The notes: generated from the sequence alone by a model not told the origin. A DNA stretch of 64,000 bases from an uncultured Nitrospira sp. (GCA_902500775.1 CABVRZ010000014.1:26764-90763), one strand, 5' to 3'; shown: positions 46,622-55,679, counted from the stretch's first letter. Numbers and translations: made by a program.

Positions 46622-47969
46622 CGCACTCGATACCCTATTGGACGCACTTGAGGATGTAGACGATGCCACCCGCGAGGAGGCGGCGAAAACCCTTGCCGAC
46701 CTGGGTGATCCGTCGACCCTAGAAGCGTTACTCGGCGCCTGCAGCGACGAATACTGGTCGGTTCGGGTCTATGCCGGTCGCGGCGTCTCAAAAATCGGTG
46801 GCCCAAAAGCGATTGAGGCCCTGATCGGTCTGTTCAATGACCCGATCATGGAAGTTCGAGACCAAGCGGTTGATGCCATGGTTAAGATAGGATCGCCTGC
46901 TCTCGATCGAGTCGTGACAGCCTTAAAGGACGAGCGCTGGCGAGTCCGTGAACATGCCGCCAAAACCGCTGGGAAAATGAAAGATCCTCGTGCCGTCGAA
47001 GCACTGATTGTCTCGTGTCGTGACCGCGACGGAGCCGTCAAGAGTGCCGTGGCGGAGGCCCTTGGCCGAATCGCAGACCCGAAGGCCGTTCCAGCATTGA
47101 TCAAACTGTTCCGAGACTCTTCAAAAATCGTCAGGGAAACCGCGGGAACCGCGCTGGTATACATCGGACAACCGTCAGTCGATCCGCTGATTGAGAGCCT
47201 CAGCGACAAGGACTTTGTGGTCCGCTGTCACGCAGCCCGGGCGTTGGGCGGAATGACGACGGACTATCAAATCGGCCGAACCTGGGTGCGTGACGCCAAG
47301 GTGGTTGAGGCCCTCATCGCCGGGTTGAAGGACCCGGATCGAGCCGTTCGTGAAGATGCCACGATCGCCCTGGGCATGATCGGCGATCCACGGGCAATTG
47401 ATGCGCTGATTGAAGCCATGAAAGACGGAGCGGTGAAACGCCATGCCATCGCGTCACTCGGCATGATCGGCGACCCGCGTGCACTCCCCGCCGTGCTGGA
47501 CGCCTTGAAGGGCAAAGGGATCAAGCAGGAAGGCTCACCGACACCTGGTTGTATCGTCAGCGAGGATGCCTTCATCAAAGAAGCCGCCGCAACCGCCCTG
47601 GGACAGTTTCGTGATCCACGCGTGATTCCCGATCTGATCATGTTGCTAAAAGACGGGGTCTTGCGTGAAAAGGCCGCGGCGGCCCTGACCGTCATCGGGG
47701 ATGCTGCCATTGAACCCCTCATTGCCTTTCTCTACGACCCCAAGGCATCTGAAGTTGAGGCGGAAAAGGAACGCGTGCTGTCGTATGCCTCGGTTCGACT
47801 GACGGCCAAAGATGCCCTCAAGCAGATTACGCTCGAAACCTTGGAAACGCTTGGATGGACCCCTTCCGATGAAGAGGTCGAAATCAGTTCCAGCCAAGCC
47901 GACAACCTACGGATCGATCGTCCACTCGGACAGACCGGCCGATTTGGACCATCCGGTGACACCGTCTGA
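46614..47969 (+). CDS. HEAT-repeat protein 1 of five
   Basis: From ATG at 46614 the product is 451 residues, made almost wholly of 30-residue HEAT (PBS-lyase-type) repeats, for example DDATREEAAKTLADLGDPSTLEALL, DEYWSVRVYAGRGVSKIGGPKAIEALI and DKDFVVRCHAARALGGM. About ten repeats are visible, with a Cys-containing insertion near SPTPGCIVSEDAF. The C-terminal tail (SSSQADNLRIDRPLGQTGRFG) is not repeat. Such solenoids bind proteins or nucleic acids, and no enzymatic residue is evident. The start lies inside the end of the upstream secreted-protein gene. It is cytoplasmic, unlike its two upstream neighbours. Confidence 0.8.
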   Translation: MANALDTLLDALEDVDDATREEAAKTLADLGDPSTLEALLGACSDEYWSVRVYAGRGVSKIGGPKAIEALIGLFNDPIMEVRDQAVDAMVKIGSPALDRVVTALKDERWRVREHAAKTAGKMKDPRAVEALIVSCRDRDGAVKSAVAEALGRIADPKAVPALIKLFRDSSKIVRETAGTALVYIGQPSVDPLIESLSDKDFVVRCHAARALGGMTTDYQIGRTWVRDAKVVEALIAGLKDPDRAVREDATIALGMIGDPRAIDALIEAMKDGAVKRHAIASLGMIGDPRALPAVLDALKGKGIKQEGSPTPGCIVSEDAFIKEAAATALGQFRDPRVIPDLIMLLKDGVLREKAAAALTVIGDAAIEPLIAFLYDPKASEVEAEKERVLSYASVRLTAKDALKQITLETLETLGWTPSDEEVEISSSQADNLRIDRPLGQTGRFGPSGDTV

Positions 47970-48054
47970 TCCAAATCCGACGGATACCCATTCCTCTCGC
48001 ACAGGGTCACGTAGCGGGTAGTTGAACGATCACACATGGCATCTCAATATCCCA

Positions 48055-48157
48055 CAGGATGGTCCAACAGCGAGTGAAGCGGCGACGCAACTTTTGGCCG
48101 TATGTTGAACCTCTGCGCGACGCAAGAACACAGCTGGCGGACTTTTTCACCATCCTG
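48055..48157. repeat. Dispersed hairpin repeat, copy 3, between HEAT genes 1 and 2
   Basis: The copy is bounded by CAGGATGGT (48055-48063) and ACCATCCTG (48149-48157). It shares AGCGAGTGAAG, GCGACGCAAGAAC, CAGCTGGCGGACTTTTTC with the copies at 29681 and 30309. It has an internal deletion after the left end and is shorter (103 bp). An apparent ORF reading through it into the next gene is an artefact of this element. Confidence 0.75.
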
Positions 48158-48169
48158 AACGAGAATCAT

Positions 48170-49267
48170 ATGTCCGACAGGGTTTCAGAACAGATAACCG
48201 CGCTCAGAGATGAGGATTGGGCGATCCGTGAGGACGCGGCACGTCTGCTGGGTCAGCTCAAAGATCCACGTGCGGTGCATCCTCTCCTGCTCCTCCTACG
48301 AGACCAGGACCGCTCTGTACGAGAGGCGGCAGTGGAAGCGTTACGTGCGATCGGAATTCCGGCGGTTGAGGCGCTTGGTATCTGCCTGAGTGAAGGTGAC
48401 TTGGCAGTTCAAGAGGCAGCCTCGTCTATCCTGGCGACCATCGCGGATGAGCGAGTGCTCACTCAACTCGTGCTGGCACTGAGAAGCAGTGACTGGGTCG
48501 TCAGGATGCACGCCGCTCAAGCCTTGGGGCGAGTGAAGAGTGCAGAGACCGTGGACGCACTGATCCCGCTGCTGCAGGATAAGGTCAAGGCGGTTCGCGA
48601 AGAAGCAGCCACCGCCCTGGCGGCCATCGGTGAGGCGGCCATTCCATGTCTGGTGCAGGCGTTGAAACACGACGACTGGCTCGTTCGCCTGCATGCGGTG
48701 GAATCGCTCGGAAAGGCCCGTTCCCCCCACACGGTGGAACCGCTGCTCTCGGTCTTATTTAACGATCGAGATTCCTCCGTGCGCGAAGACGCCGTGCGGG
48801 CGTTGGGCGAAATCGGCGATGCCCGAGCAGTGGATCATTTATGCGTGACCATGCGTGAACCAAGTTTACGGACCGTAGCGGTCGAGGCACTCGGGCGTAT
48901 CGGCAATCCTTGCGCCGTGCCCATCCTGATGGATGTCGTCACAGGCACCATCCCTCAGGAGTCGACCAGAACAGCAGTCGGTTGTGGTGATCAGTGGAAT
49001 GAAGAACTCATCACGCAAGGCGCAGCCGTACGGGCATTGGGACTGATCGGTGACGACCGGGCGATTCCTTCACTCGTCGCGGCCCTAAGCCCAACCCATA
49101 CCCGTGCGGAGGCAGCCGCCTCATTGGCCAAGTTCGGCTCGAAGGTCATTCCAGCTCTGATTCAGTTGTTGAACGATTCACCGGACGAAAATCTCCGGTT
49201 CCACATTCGCGAGACGTTGACGCTCGTAGGATGGCGACCCCACCAGATCTCCATCAACCGCCTCTAA
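48170..49267 (+). CDS. HEAT-repeat protein 2 of five
   Basis: The start is placed at 48170 (MSDRVSEQITALRDEDW), because upstream in-frame codons belong to a hairpin repeat. The 365-residue product has about ten HEAT repeats, such as DEDWAIREDAARLLGQLKDPRAVHPLL, SSDWVVRMHAAQALGRVKSAETVDALI, and HDDWLVRLHAVESLGKARSPHTVEPLL. An insertion with VGCGDQWNEELITQGAAVRAL resembles one in HEAT protein 1, indicating shared descent. The W and V/IR positions are highly regular, so the surface formed by these loops is probably functional. The next gene follows after five bases. Confidence 0.8.
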   Translation: MSDRVSEQITALRDEDWAIREDAARLLGQLKDPRAVHPLLLLLRDQDRSVREAAVEALRAIGIPAVEALGICLSEGDLAVQEAASSILATIADERVLTQLVLALRSSDWVVRMHAAQALGRVKSAETVDALIPLLQDKVKAVREEAATALAAIGEAAIPCLVQALKHDDWLVRLHAVESLGKARSPHTVEPLLSVLFNDRDSSVREDAVRALGEIGDARAVDHLCVTMREPSLRTVAVEALGRIGNPCAVPILMDVVTGTIPQESTRTAVGCGDQWNEELITQGAAVRALGLIGDDRAIPSLVAALSPTHTRAEAAASLAKFGSKVIPALIQLLNDSPDENLRFHIRETLTLVGWRPHQISINRL

Positions 49268-49272
49268 TCATT

Positions 49273-50373
49273 ATGTCAAAAGAAACCATTGAGACACTGG
49301 TCTCCGAACTCATCCACGAAGAAGATTGGCGCCGCATGCGGGCGACGGCCGCCTGTGTAGCTGGTGGACCCCGATCGGTCCAGGCGCTGATGGATGCGCT
49401 ACGAACCGGTTCGAACGAGCTGAAGAAGGAAGCGGCGGCCATGTTGGCTCGCATCAAGGACCCACGGGCCGGAGTGGCCCTTGTCGAGCTGCTGAAACGC
49501 GACGAGGACGGTGTCCCTAACGCTGCAGCAGCAGCTCTTGAACAGATGGCCGGCGTGCTCGATGTGGACACTGCACGGGCGTTGGTCTCTTTGCTACCAA
49601 CCACACCGGAAGGTCCAACAAGACAGATTTTAACTCACCTGGTCGGCGCCATTCCCACCGCCGTGCTTCCCTTATGCGATCTACTCAAACACCCTAACGC
49701 GGACGCGCAAATTGCATCGGCACTGATGCTTGATCAATTGCTAGACCCCCGTTCCATCGACGCCTTCATCGATGCAATGGGACAGCCTGCTGTTCGAGAA
49801 ATCGCCGTCAGCACATTAAAAAAACTGAGTGCCATCCGGGAGCGGATCGATACGACATTCAACGCACTGCGCGACGTTGAAGGGGCCAGTGAACGGGAAG
49901 AGGCACGGATGGCGACCGTCATCGACCTCCTGGGGATCGGACGGCCGAGTGTGGAAATCCTTCTCGAATATCTCGAAGATGAGGATTGGCTCGTGCGCGA
50001 AGCGGCCGCCGACCTGCTTGGAAAAATCGGAGATGTCCGGGCCGTCATCCCACTGATGAAACGACTCGAACAGGACAAAGATACCGGAGTAAAGGAACTG
50101 GCGATCAAGGCCCTGGGGCTGATCGGCGACTCACGGCCAACCCAGCTCTATCTGAACGCCATTCCCATCCGACCGCTTCGAGTCTATGCCATGGAAGCCT
50201 TAGCCAAGATCAAAGATGTGGGAGTCTTGCGACCGCACAAAGACATCTTTGACCAACTCCGGACGGATCGTGACGGCCTGGTGGCGTATAATGCCGGCCT
50301 GATCGCCGATAAACTCGAGGCCATCATGGCCATGGAAATTCAGACCCGAGAAGGGGACAGTGAGCAGGACTGA
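49273..50373 (+). CDS. HEAT-repeat protein 3 of five
   Basis: The start at 49273 (MSKETIETLVSELIHEEDW) lies five bases after the preceding stop, so the genes are coupled. Its 366 residues include repeats such as EDWRRMRATAACVAGGPRSVQALM, DEDWLVREAAADLLGKIGDVRAVIPLM and DTGVKELAIKALGLIGDSR. The middle part (residues about 110-200) is more diverged. The protein ends ALAKIKDVGVLRPHKDIFDQL and a charged tail. The gene's last 42 bases are the first copy of a tandem 79-bp repeat that carries into the next gene's start. Confidence 0.78.
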   Translation: MSKETIETLVSELIHEEDWRRMRATAACVAGGPRSVQALMDALRTGSNELKKEAAAMLARIKDPRAGVALVELLKRDEDGVPNAAAAALEQMAGVLDVDTARALVSLLPTTPEGPTRQILTHLVGAIPTAVLPLCDLLKHPNADAQIASALMLDQLLDPRSIDAFIDAMGQPAVREIAVSTLKKLSAIRERIDTTFNALRDVEGASEREEARMATVIDLLGIGRPSVEILLEYLEDEDWLVREAAADLLGKIGDVRAVIPLMKRLEQDKDTGVKELAIKALGLIGDSRPTQLYLNAIPIRPLRVYAMEALAKIKDVGVLRPHKDIFDQLRTDRDGLVAYNAGLIADKLEAIMAMEIQTREGDSEQD

Positions 50374-50568
50374 GCAACCTGCATCCGACCGCATCGAGCA
50401 ACTGATATCTATGGAACACCAGATCCGAGAAAAGAGCGATGAGCATGTCTGAGCACTCTGAGTCTAATCCCATTGAGCAACTGATACCTATGGAACACCA
50501 GATCCGAGAAGAGGGCGGTGAGCATGTCTGAGCATTCTGAGTCTAATCGCATCGAGCAATTGATTCAT
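50332..50568 (+). repeat. Three tandem 79-bp units at the junction of HEAT genes 3 and 4
   Basis: Units begin at ATGGAA 50332, 50411 and 50490, exactly 79 bases apart. Units 2 and 3 are nearly identical (ATGGAACACCAGATCCGAGAA at the start of each), while unit 1, which encodes the tail of HEAT protein 3, is more diverged. Unit 2 contains a 28-codon ORF from 50445 that repeats the N-terminus of HEAT protein 4 (MSEHSESN...IEQLI). The arrangement indicates recent unequal exchange. Confidence 0.85.
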
Positions 50569-51288
50569 GCGCTCTACGACGAGAACGAAGCCTTACGCGA
50601 TCACGCGATCGCGAGCCTCGGGCAAACTGGCCAGGACGCACTGCCTCGGCTCATCGATTTGATGGCCGATGAGGACGTGGTCATTCGAGAGGCTGCGACC
50701 AGCGCGGTTGTGCGAATGGGCCCATCGGTGATCGAACCGATGATCGAGGCATTACAAGATGACTCCTGGGCGATCCGTGAACAGGCAGCATCGGCACTCG
50801 GAAAATTACGAGACCGGCGCGCAGTTGAACCACTGGTCAAGGCGATTAAGGATCGGGACGGAGCGGTCCGGACGGCCGCAGTCTGGGCACTCGAGCGTAT
50901 CGGCGATTCAGGAGCCGTACCTGGATTGATTGAAGCCCTCATGGACAGCACGCTCCGGGAGGATGCGGCCCGCGTACTCAAGAAGGTCGGCGACGTACGG
51001 GCGGTTGAAGCCCTGATTGACGGACTGCTTGGGGCAAATTGGATGGTTCGCCGTCATGCGGCAGAGGCGCTGGGCAAGATCGGTGATCGCCGAGGCATCG
51101 GACCCTTGATTGAATCGCTAGGCGACGAAGATTGGCTCGTCCGGCGCAATGCAGCCGAGTCACTGGCTCGTCTCGGCGCAACGGAAGCCATTCAACCCTT
51201 ACTGCCATTACGTGAGGACGAAAATACCATGGTCCAGGAAACCGTCGAAGCCGTGTTGGCAAGTCTCGGGTGGACGCCTGAACAGTAA
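50524..51288 (+). CDS. HEAT-repeat protein 4 of five
   Basis: The ATG at 50524 follows AGAGGGCGGTGAGC and is preferred; a GTG at 50518 is an alternative. In 254 residues about seven HEAT repeats are visible: DENEALRDHAIASLGQTGQDALPRLI, DDSWAIREQAASALGKLRDRRAVEPLV, DRDGAVRTAAVWALERIGDSGAVPGLI and DEDWLVRRNAAESLARLGATEAI. It ends EAVLASLGWTPEQ, matching the LGWTP phrase at the end of HEAT protein 1. Its first codons lie in the tandem repeat. It is the most regular of the five. Confidence 0.82.
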   Translation: MSEHSESNRIEQLIHALYDENEALRDHAIASLGQTGQDALPRLIDLMADEDVVIREAATSAVVRMGPSVIEPMIEALQDDSWAIREQAASALGKLRDRRAVEPLVKAIKDRDGAVRTAAVWALERIGDSGAVPGLIEALMDSTLREDAARVLKKVGDVRAVEALIDGLLGANWMVRRHAAEALGKIGDRRGIGPLIESLGDEDWLVRRNAAESLARLGATEAIQPLLPLREDENTMVQETVEAVLASLGWTPEQ

Positions 51289-51323
51289 ACCCTTTTACTC
51301 CATATTCTAGAGGATACATTCTC

Positions 51324-52031
51324 ATGGCAGATGACGCACCAAAGTTGATTCAGATCGCGCCGAAGAGCGGCGAGAAAAAAGACGGCTTTAATCTCGTCAC
51401 AGAACGGGTTGTCGCAGTTAATCCAGAGAGCCGACAGCTGGAGGTCGAACTCCTAGCCTACGATGGCAAGACAGTCCTGTTGGAGGTGGCGGAAGAAGCC
51501 CTGGAGGATCTTAAAAAAATCAAGGCTGGAGACGGTGCCACCATCCGTGTCGTGGAAGAGGGCGGCAAGCGGGTCGCAATAAGCTTTAAGATTCGCCCCA
51601 AAGATCCGAATACCGCCCGAGCCGATGCCATGTTACTCGATCTGAAAGATTCTCACTGGTTGAACCGAAAGTACGCGGCTGAAGTGTTGGGTGAATTGAA
51701 AGATCCACGCGCGGTGGAACCACTCGTTGCGGCATTGACTGATGAGGTCGGAGATGTCCGCCAACGAGCCTACGATTCACTCATCAAGCTCGGAGGGCCT
51801 TCCGTCCCCTCACTGATTCCCCTCCTCGTGTCGGAGGAAGACGAGATCCGCCAATCGGCGACCGAAATTCTCAGAAAGATCGGCAAACCGGCGGTAGAAC
51901 CGCTGGCCACCGCATTAACCGACGCTGACGATCGGCTGAAGGCGAGGATTATGAAAGTGCTGGATCGAATGGGGTATAAACCAAAAACGAAGGAGGCAGC
52001 TGCTAAAACCGAACTGCCACGGTTGACTTAG
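51324..52031 (+). CDS. HEAT-repeat protein 5 of five, with an N-terminal beta domain
   Basis: The 235-residue product differs from the others: residues about 1-90 (TERVVAVNPESRQLEVELLAYDGKTVLLEVAEEALEDLKKIKAGDGATIRVVEEGGKRVAISF) look like a small beta-barrel of OB or similar type. HEAT repeats follow (DSHWLNRKYAAEVLGELKDPRAVEPLV, DEVGDVRQRAYDSLIKLGGPSVPSLI). The tail ends KTKEAAAKTELPRLT. It closes the array. The extra domain could bind a ligand or nucleic acid that the pure HEAT proteins do not. It is converged upon by the lplA gene. Confidence 0.78.
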   Translation: MADDAPKLIQIAPKSGEKKDGFNLVTERVVAVNPESRQLEVELLAYDGKTVLLEVAEEALEDLKKIKAGDGATIRVVEEGGKRVAISFKIRPKDPNTARADAMLLDLKDSHWLNRKYAAEVLGELKDPRAVEPLVAALTDEVGDVRQRAYDSLIKLGGPSVPSLIPLLVSEEDEIRQSATEILRKIGKPAVEPLATALTDADDRLKARIMKVLDRMGYKPKTKEAAAKTELPRLT

Positions 52032-52118
52032 GTGTTTAGCGCAAGGGTCGTAGTATCCGACGATGAACCTTTGACCAAGTCTATGGGTGAATCATTATGT
52101 GGTTCAGGCCTGCATGGG

Positions 52119-52850
52119 TTACGAGGCGCTCAACGGTTCATCCTGGCTTCGTGCGAGAACAGCCGCGATAGCATGAGGCATCCGAGATATGGGCCATCCG
52201 CAGTCCGTCGGCTCTGCATTCCATGATGAGGCAATGGCTTGCTTGATGGCCTGTGGTGGAGCCGTGATCGTCCGAAGGAATGCCTGGTGTGGTCGGTCCG
52301 CTCGGTAGTCTGGTTGTCGCGAAGGGTGCCTGAGATAACGTGCGACGAGGTCCGCGCGCATGCTGTGTAAAATCGTCCCGTGAAAGAGGAGCGCATTCCT
52401 GGTGCGGCGTTGCGCGTTGCCGGAGATCTTCATCCCGTCGATGGCGAGATCGCTGATTCCTTGGAAGCTCGTACTCGGTTCCCATTCATGCAGTGCCGTC
52501 GCCATCCGTTTTAGAACAAATCGAGTGGTGCTGCGGATGTCCGCGAGGTCGGGATGCCACTGGAGTGGGAGCACGACGGCATATGACAGGCAGCCTGGCC
52601 CTTGCAACACGGTTCCTCCGCCGCTTGCACGGCGCAGGATCGACAGGCCGTCTCGTTCGCAGGCTGCACGGTTGACCTCGTCAGCCACACGAGAAGCTCG
52701 GCCTAGGACGACGAACAGGCGATCGCTCTCCCAAAACCGAAGCACCGGAGTTCCGCTGTACTCATCCAGTTCCTCCAATAGTGCCTCATCGAGCGCGAGG
52801 TTTTCGACTGGGAGCGGGAGGGTCAGATCGAGCAATCGGAGTGCTGGCAC
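52119..52850 (-). CDS. lplA: Lipoate-protein ligase (LplA family)
   Basis: This family attaches lipoate (or octanoate) to lipoyl domains. The 243-residue protein shows LRFWESDRLFVVLGRAS, the substrate-binding RRASGGGTVLQGPGCLSY, the catalytic lysine region IDGMKISGNAQRRTRNALLFHGTIL and LRHPSRQPDYRADR. It lacks an obvious large C-terminal accessory domain. It starts GTG one base after the lpdA stop, so it belongs to the PDH operon and likely modifies the E2 encoded there. Whether it uses free lipoate or is an octanoyltransferase cannot be told from sequence. Confidence 0.85.
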   Translation of the reverse strand: MPALRLLDLTLPLPVENLALDEALLEELDEYSGTPVLRFWESDRLFVVLGRASRVADEVNRAACERDGLSILRRASGGGTVLQGPGCLSYAVVLPLQWHPDLADIRSTTRFVLKRMATALHEWEPSTSFQGISDLAIDGMKISGNAQRRTRNALLFHGTILHSMRADLVARYLRHPSRQPDYRADRPHQAFLRTITAPPQAIKQAIASSWNAEPTDCGWPISRMPHAIAAVLARSQDEPLSAS

Positions 52851-52851
52851 G

Positions 52852-54267
52852 TCATGACCGTTGAGGCATAAAGAGATGTGTCGGGGAACCGGTGAAGGAT
52901 TCGGCCGCTTCCATGACCGTCTCGCTCAGCGTCGGATGTGGATGGATTGAGGCTGCGACATCTTCCGCAAGCGCGCCCATCTCGATCGCCAGCACGCCCT
53001 CGGCGATCAACTCACCCGCGCCGACGCCGCACAATCCCATCCCGAGGACCCGACCGGATTCCTGGTCGAGGATGAGTTTCGTGACGCCTTCGGTGCGACC
53101 AAGAGTCGTCGCACGTCCCGAAGCGGCCCAAGGAAACCGTACTACCTTTACGGCCTGTCCAGCTGTTTTGGCTGATTCCTCGGTCAGCCCGCACCAGGCA
53201 ATTTCAGGATCCGTGAAGACGACGGCCGGGATTGCCGCTGCATCAAAGATTGCCTGTCGGCCGGCAATGACTTCGGCAGCGACCAACCCTTCATGTGAGG
53301 CCTTATGAGCGAGCATCGGTTCGCCCACGACATCCCCGATGGCAAAGATCATCGCCTCGGCCGTGCGCATCTGCTGATCGACTTGAATAAAGCCTTTGGG
53401 TGTGACCGAGACTTTTGTATGTTCGAGTCCCAACTGCTCGGTATTGGGTTTCCGTCCCACGGCGATGAGCACACGGTCGAAGGTGTCGGTGCTGATGCCC
53501 TGTGAGTCCTCGAACGTGGCGACCAAGCCGTCGTTCCGGGCATCCAGTTTTTCGACGGTGGTGTTCAGCTTGATTGTCTTGAGGCGTCGTTGCATACGCA
53601 GGTGTAGCGGGCGCACGAGATCCGCATCAACGCCGTTCAAGAGACGTGGGAGCGCTTCCACCACGGTGACCTCGGAGCCAAGAGCCTGATAGACCGTGCC
53701 CAATTCAAGACCGATATAGCCCCCGCCGACAACCAAGAGCCGTAAGGGAATATCCGGCAATCGGAGCGCGCTCGTCGAATCCATCACGCGTGGATCATCG
53801 AGCTTCAGCGAGGAAGGAATCACGGGTTTCGACCCGGTCGCGATAATGGCGTGACCGAACGAGAGCTCGCTCGGTGCGTCGGGTCCGGACAGTTGAAGCG
53901 TCGTGGCATTCTTCAACATGGCCCGCGCTTGGATGACATCAACCTTGCGGCTGCCGGCCAGCGTCCGTACGCCTTTCGTGAGCTTGCCGATGATCGTGTC
54001 CACACGGCTCCGAAATGCGTCGAGGTCCACGCGTGGTTTATCGAATTGAATACCCCAGGCTGCCGCATCCTGAGCGTCGGTAAGTACGCGTGCGGCGTGC
54101 AGCAAGGCCTTCGAGGGAATACAGCCCCGCAAGAGACAGGTCCCACCGAGTTGTGGATCCTCATCGATCAGTACCGTACGCAAGCCGAGATCCGCGGCGC
54201 GGAATGCCGCCGCATAACCGCCTGGACCGGCACCGATTACGGCAACGTCATAACGCGATTCGGCCAT
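52852..54267 (-). CDS. lpdA: Dihydrolipoyl dehydrogenase (E3)
   Basis: E3 reoxidises the dihydrolipoyl group of E2 and passes electrons to NAD. The roughly 471-residue protein carries VIGAGPGGYAAAFRAADLG (FAD), the redox disulfide GGTCLLRGCIPSKALLHAA, a second nucleotide-binding VVGGGYIGLELGTVY, AIGDVVGEPMLAHKASHEG and the catalytic His-Glu near the end (SIHPHPTLSE). The start at 54267 (MAESRYDV) has GGGAGG just upstream; an earlier GTG at 54288 gives a longer form. It follows aceF and precedes lplA. Confidence 0.95.
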   Translation of the reverse strand: MAESRYDVAVIGAGPGGYAAAFRAADLGLRTVLIDEDPQLGGTCLLRGCIPSKALLHAARVLTDAQDAAAWGIQFDKPRVDLDAFRSRVDTIIGKLTKGVRTLAGSRKVDVIQARAMLKNATTLQLSGPDAPSELSFGHAIIATGSKPVIPSSLKLDDPRVMDSTSALRLPDIPLRLLVVGGGYIGLELGTVYQALGSEVTVVEALPRLLNGVDADLVRPLHLRMQRRLKTIKLNTTVEKLDARNDGLVATFEDSQGISTDTFDRVLIAVGRKPNTEQLGLEHTKVSVTPKGFIQVDQQMRTAEAMIFAIGDVVGEPMLAHKASHEGLVAAEVIAGRQAIFDAAAIPAVVFTDPEIAWCGLTEESAKTAGQAVKVVRFPWAASGRATTLGRTEGVTKLILDQESGRVLGMGLCGVGAGELIAEGVLAIEMGALAEDVAASIHPHPTLSETVMEAAESFTGSPTHLFMPQRS

Positions 54268-54316
54268 ATCGCCTCCCATATGCTTCACCTCTCGCCGGCT
54301 CCGGACGTTTCACGTA

Positions 54317-55645
54317 TTAGAGACCCAAAAACATGCCCTGAAAATCTTCGAGTACTTTGACGATCTCGTTGGTAAATCGCGCGCCGATCGCTCCGTCCAC
54401 CAGCCGATGGTCGTAGGCAACACACAATTGCAAGACCCGGCGAGGCACGAACTGGCCGTCTCGATACACCGGCGTCATGCGCGCTTTGCCCACCCCGAGT
54501 ATCCCGACTTGCGGCGGATTGATGATCGGGAGGAACGGACCGGCGCCGATCCCGCCCATGTTGCTGAGCGTAAATGTTGCTCCTCGAAGCTCTTCCAGCG
54601 TGACCTCCCGCTTGCGGGTACGTTCGGCGAGATCGGCCAGTTCCATGGAGATTTGCAGGAGATCTTTCTGATCGACTTGGTGCACCACCGGCACGATCAG
54701 CCCGGCAGGCGTATCGACCGCCACGCCGATGTTGTAATAGTCTTTGTAGACTATCTCGCCGTTGGTGAGGTCGATGGTCGCATTGAGCTGTGGATACAGT
54801 TTCAGCGCGTGGACGATGGCTTTCAGAAAGAGACTGCTCAACGTCAGCGTAGCCCCCTTCTTTTTGAATTCCGGTGCATATCGCTTATGGAGCGCCATGA
54901 GGTCGGTGATGTCGGCGTCCTGGAATTGATGCACGTGCGGAATCGTCGTCCAGGCTTGGGTCATAGTGGCGGCGATCTTCCGTCTGATGGAAGAAATCGG
55001 CTCACGCCGTTCTGATCCATAGGACGTCGAGAAAACATTGCCACCCGCTCCCGGAGCGGTACCGTGTTTGGTCCGTTCCCTGACGAAGGCTTTCACGTCG
55101 TCGGCAGTAATCCGCCCACCGGCTTCAGTCCCTTTGACCTGTGAGAGATCCACTCCAAGTTCTCGTGCAAGTCGCCGAACCGATGGAGGGGCCGGGATCG
55201 CGCCACCGGCAGCTGGCGGGTGGATAGCCCCAGTCTTCTCCTGCACCGAGGATTTCTCCGGTTCCGCGCGCGCGGCATTCGATTGAGCCTGCCTTTGGTC
55301 CGGAGATTGCTCAGCGTTGGCCCTGCCTTCTTCTGCGGTAGGTGGCGTCTGTTGGGCAGATGGTTTCGTCGGCTTTGCTGATGACGAGGTCGGTGCCTTC
55401 TTTGTCTCACTTTCAGCTCCATCCAGCTCAACGAGCGCCTGTCCGACCTTCACATGATCGCCTTGCTGGACCAGCAGACGTAGGACAGTTCCCGCGACAG
55501 GCGTTGGAACCGGCACGGTTGCCTTATCGGTTTCGAGCTCGATCAGCGATTGTCCCTCTGTGACGTGATCCCCTTCGCGTACCAGCAGTTGAATCACATC
55601 ACCGCCTTCGATCCCTTCCGCGAGAAACGGGAGTTCGACGTTCAT
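54317..55645 (-). CDS. aceF: Dihydrolipoamide acetyltransferase (E2 of pyruvate dehydrogenase)
   Basis: E2 is the core of the complex and transfers acetyl groups to CoA. The 442-residue protein has one lipoyl domain (about 2-75) with the attachment lysine in LIELETDKATVPVPTP, a Pro/Ala/Gln-rich linker, a peripheral subunit-binding domain (SVRRLARELGVDLSQVKGTEAGGRITADDVKAF), and the catalytic domain ending VAYDHRLVDGAIGARF. Having one lipoyl domain is normal for homodimeric-E1 systems of this type. It lies 34 bases after aceE and before lpdA, and the lplA gene close by can lipoylate it. Confidence 0.94.
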   Translation of the reverse strand: MNVELPFLAEGIEGGDVIQLLVREGDHVTEGQSLIELETDKATVPVPTPVAGTVLRLLVQQGDHVKVGQALVELDGAESETKKAPTSSSAKPTKPSAQQTPPTAEEGRANAEQSPDQRQAQSNAARAEPEKSSVQEKTGAIHPPAAGGAIPAPPSVRRLARELGVDLSQVKGTEAGGRITADDVKAFVRERTKHGTAPGAGGNVFSTSYGSERREPISSIRRKIAATMTQAWTTIPHVHQFQDADITDLMALHKRYAPEFKKKGATLTLSSLFLKAIVHALKLYPQLNATIDLTNGEIVYKDYYNIGVAVDTPAGLIVPVVHQVDQKDLLQISMELADLAERTRKREVTLEELRGATFTLSNMGGIGAGPFLPIINPPQVGILGVGKARMTPVYRDGQFVPRRVLQLCVAYDHRLVDGAIGARFTNEIVKVLEDFQGMFLGL

Positions 55646-55679
55646 AGCCTATCCTTATTGATGAACTGGGTTGTCTTCT

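Noticed and set aside
48059..48169. N-terminal extension of the second HEAT protein (frame from 48059)
   Set aside because: These codons lie inside the hairpin repeat. The ATG at 48170 begins directly at HEAT sequence, so the extension is an artefact.
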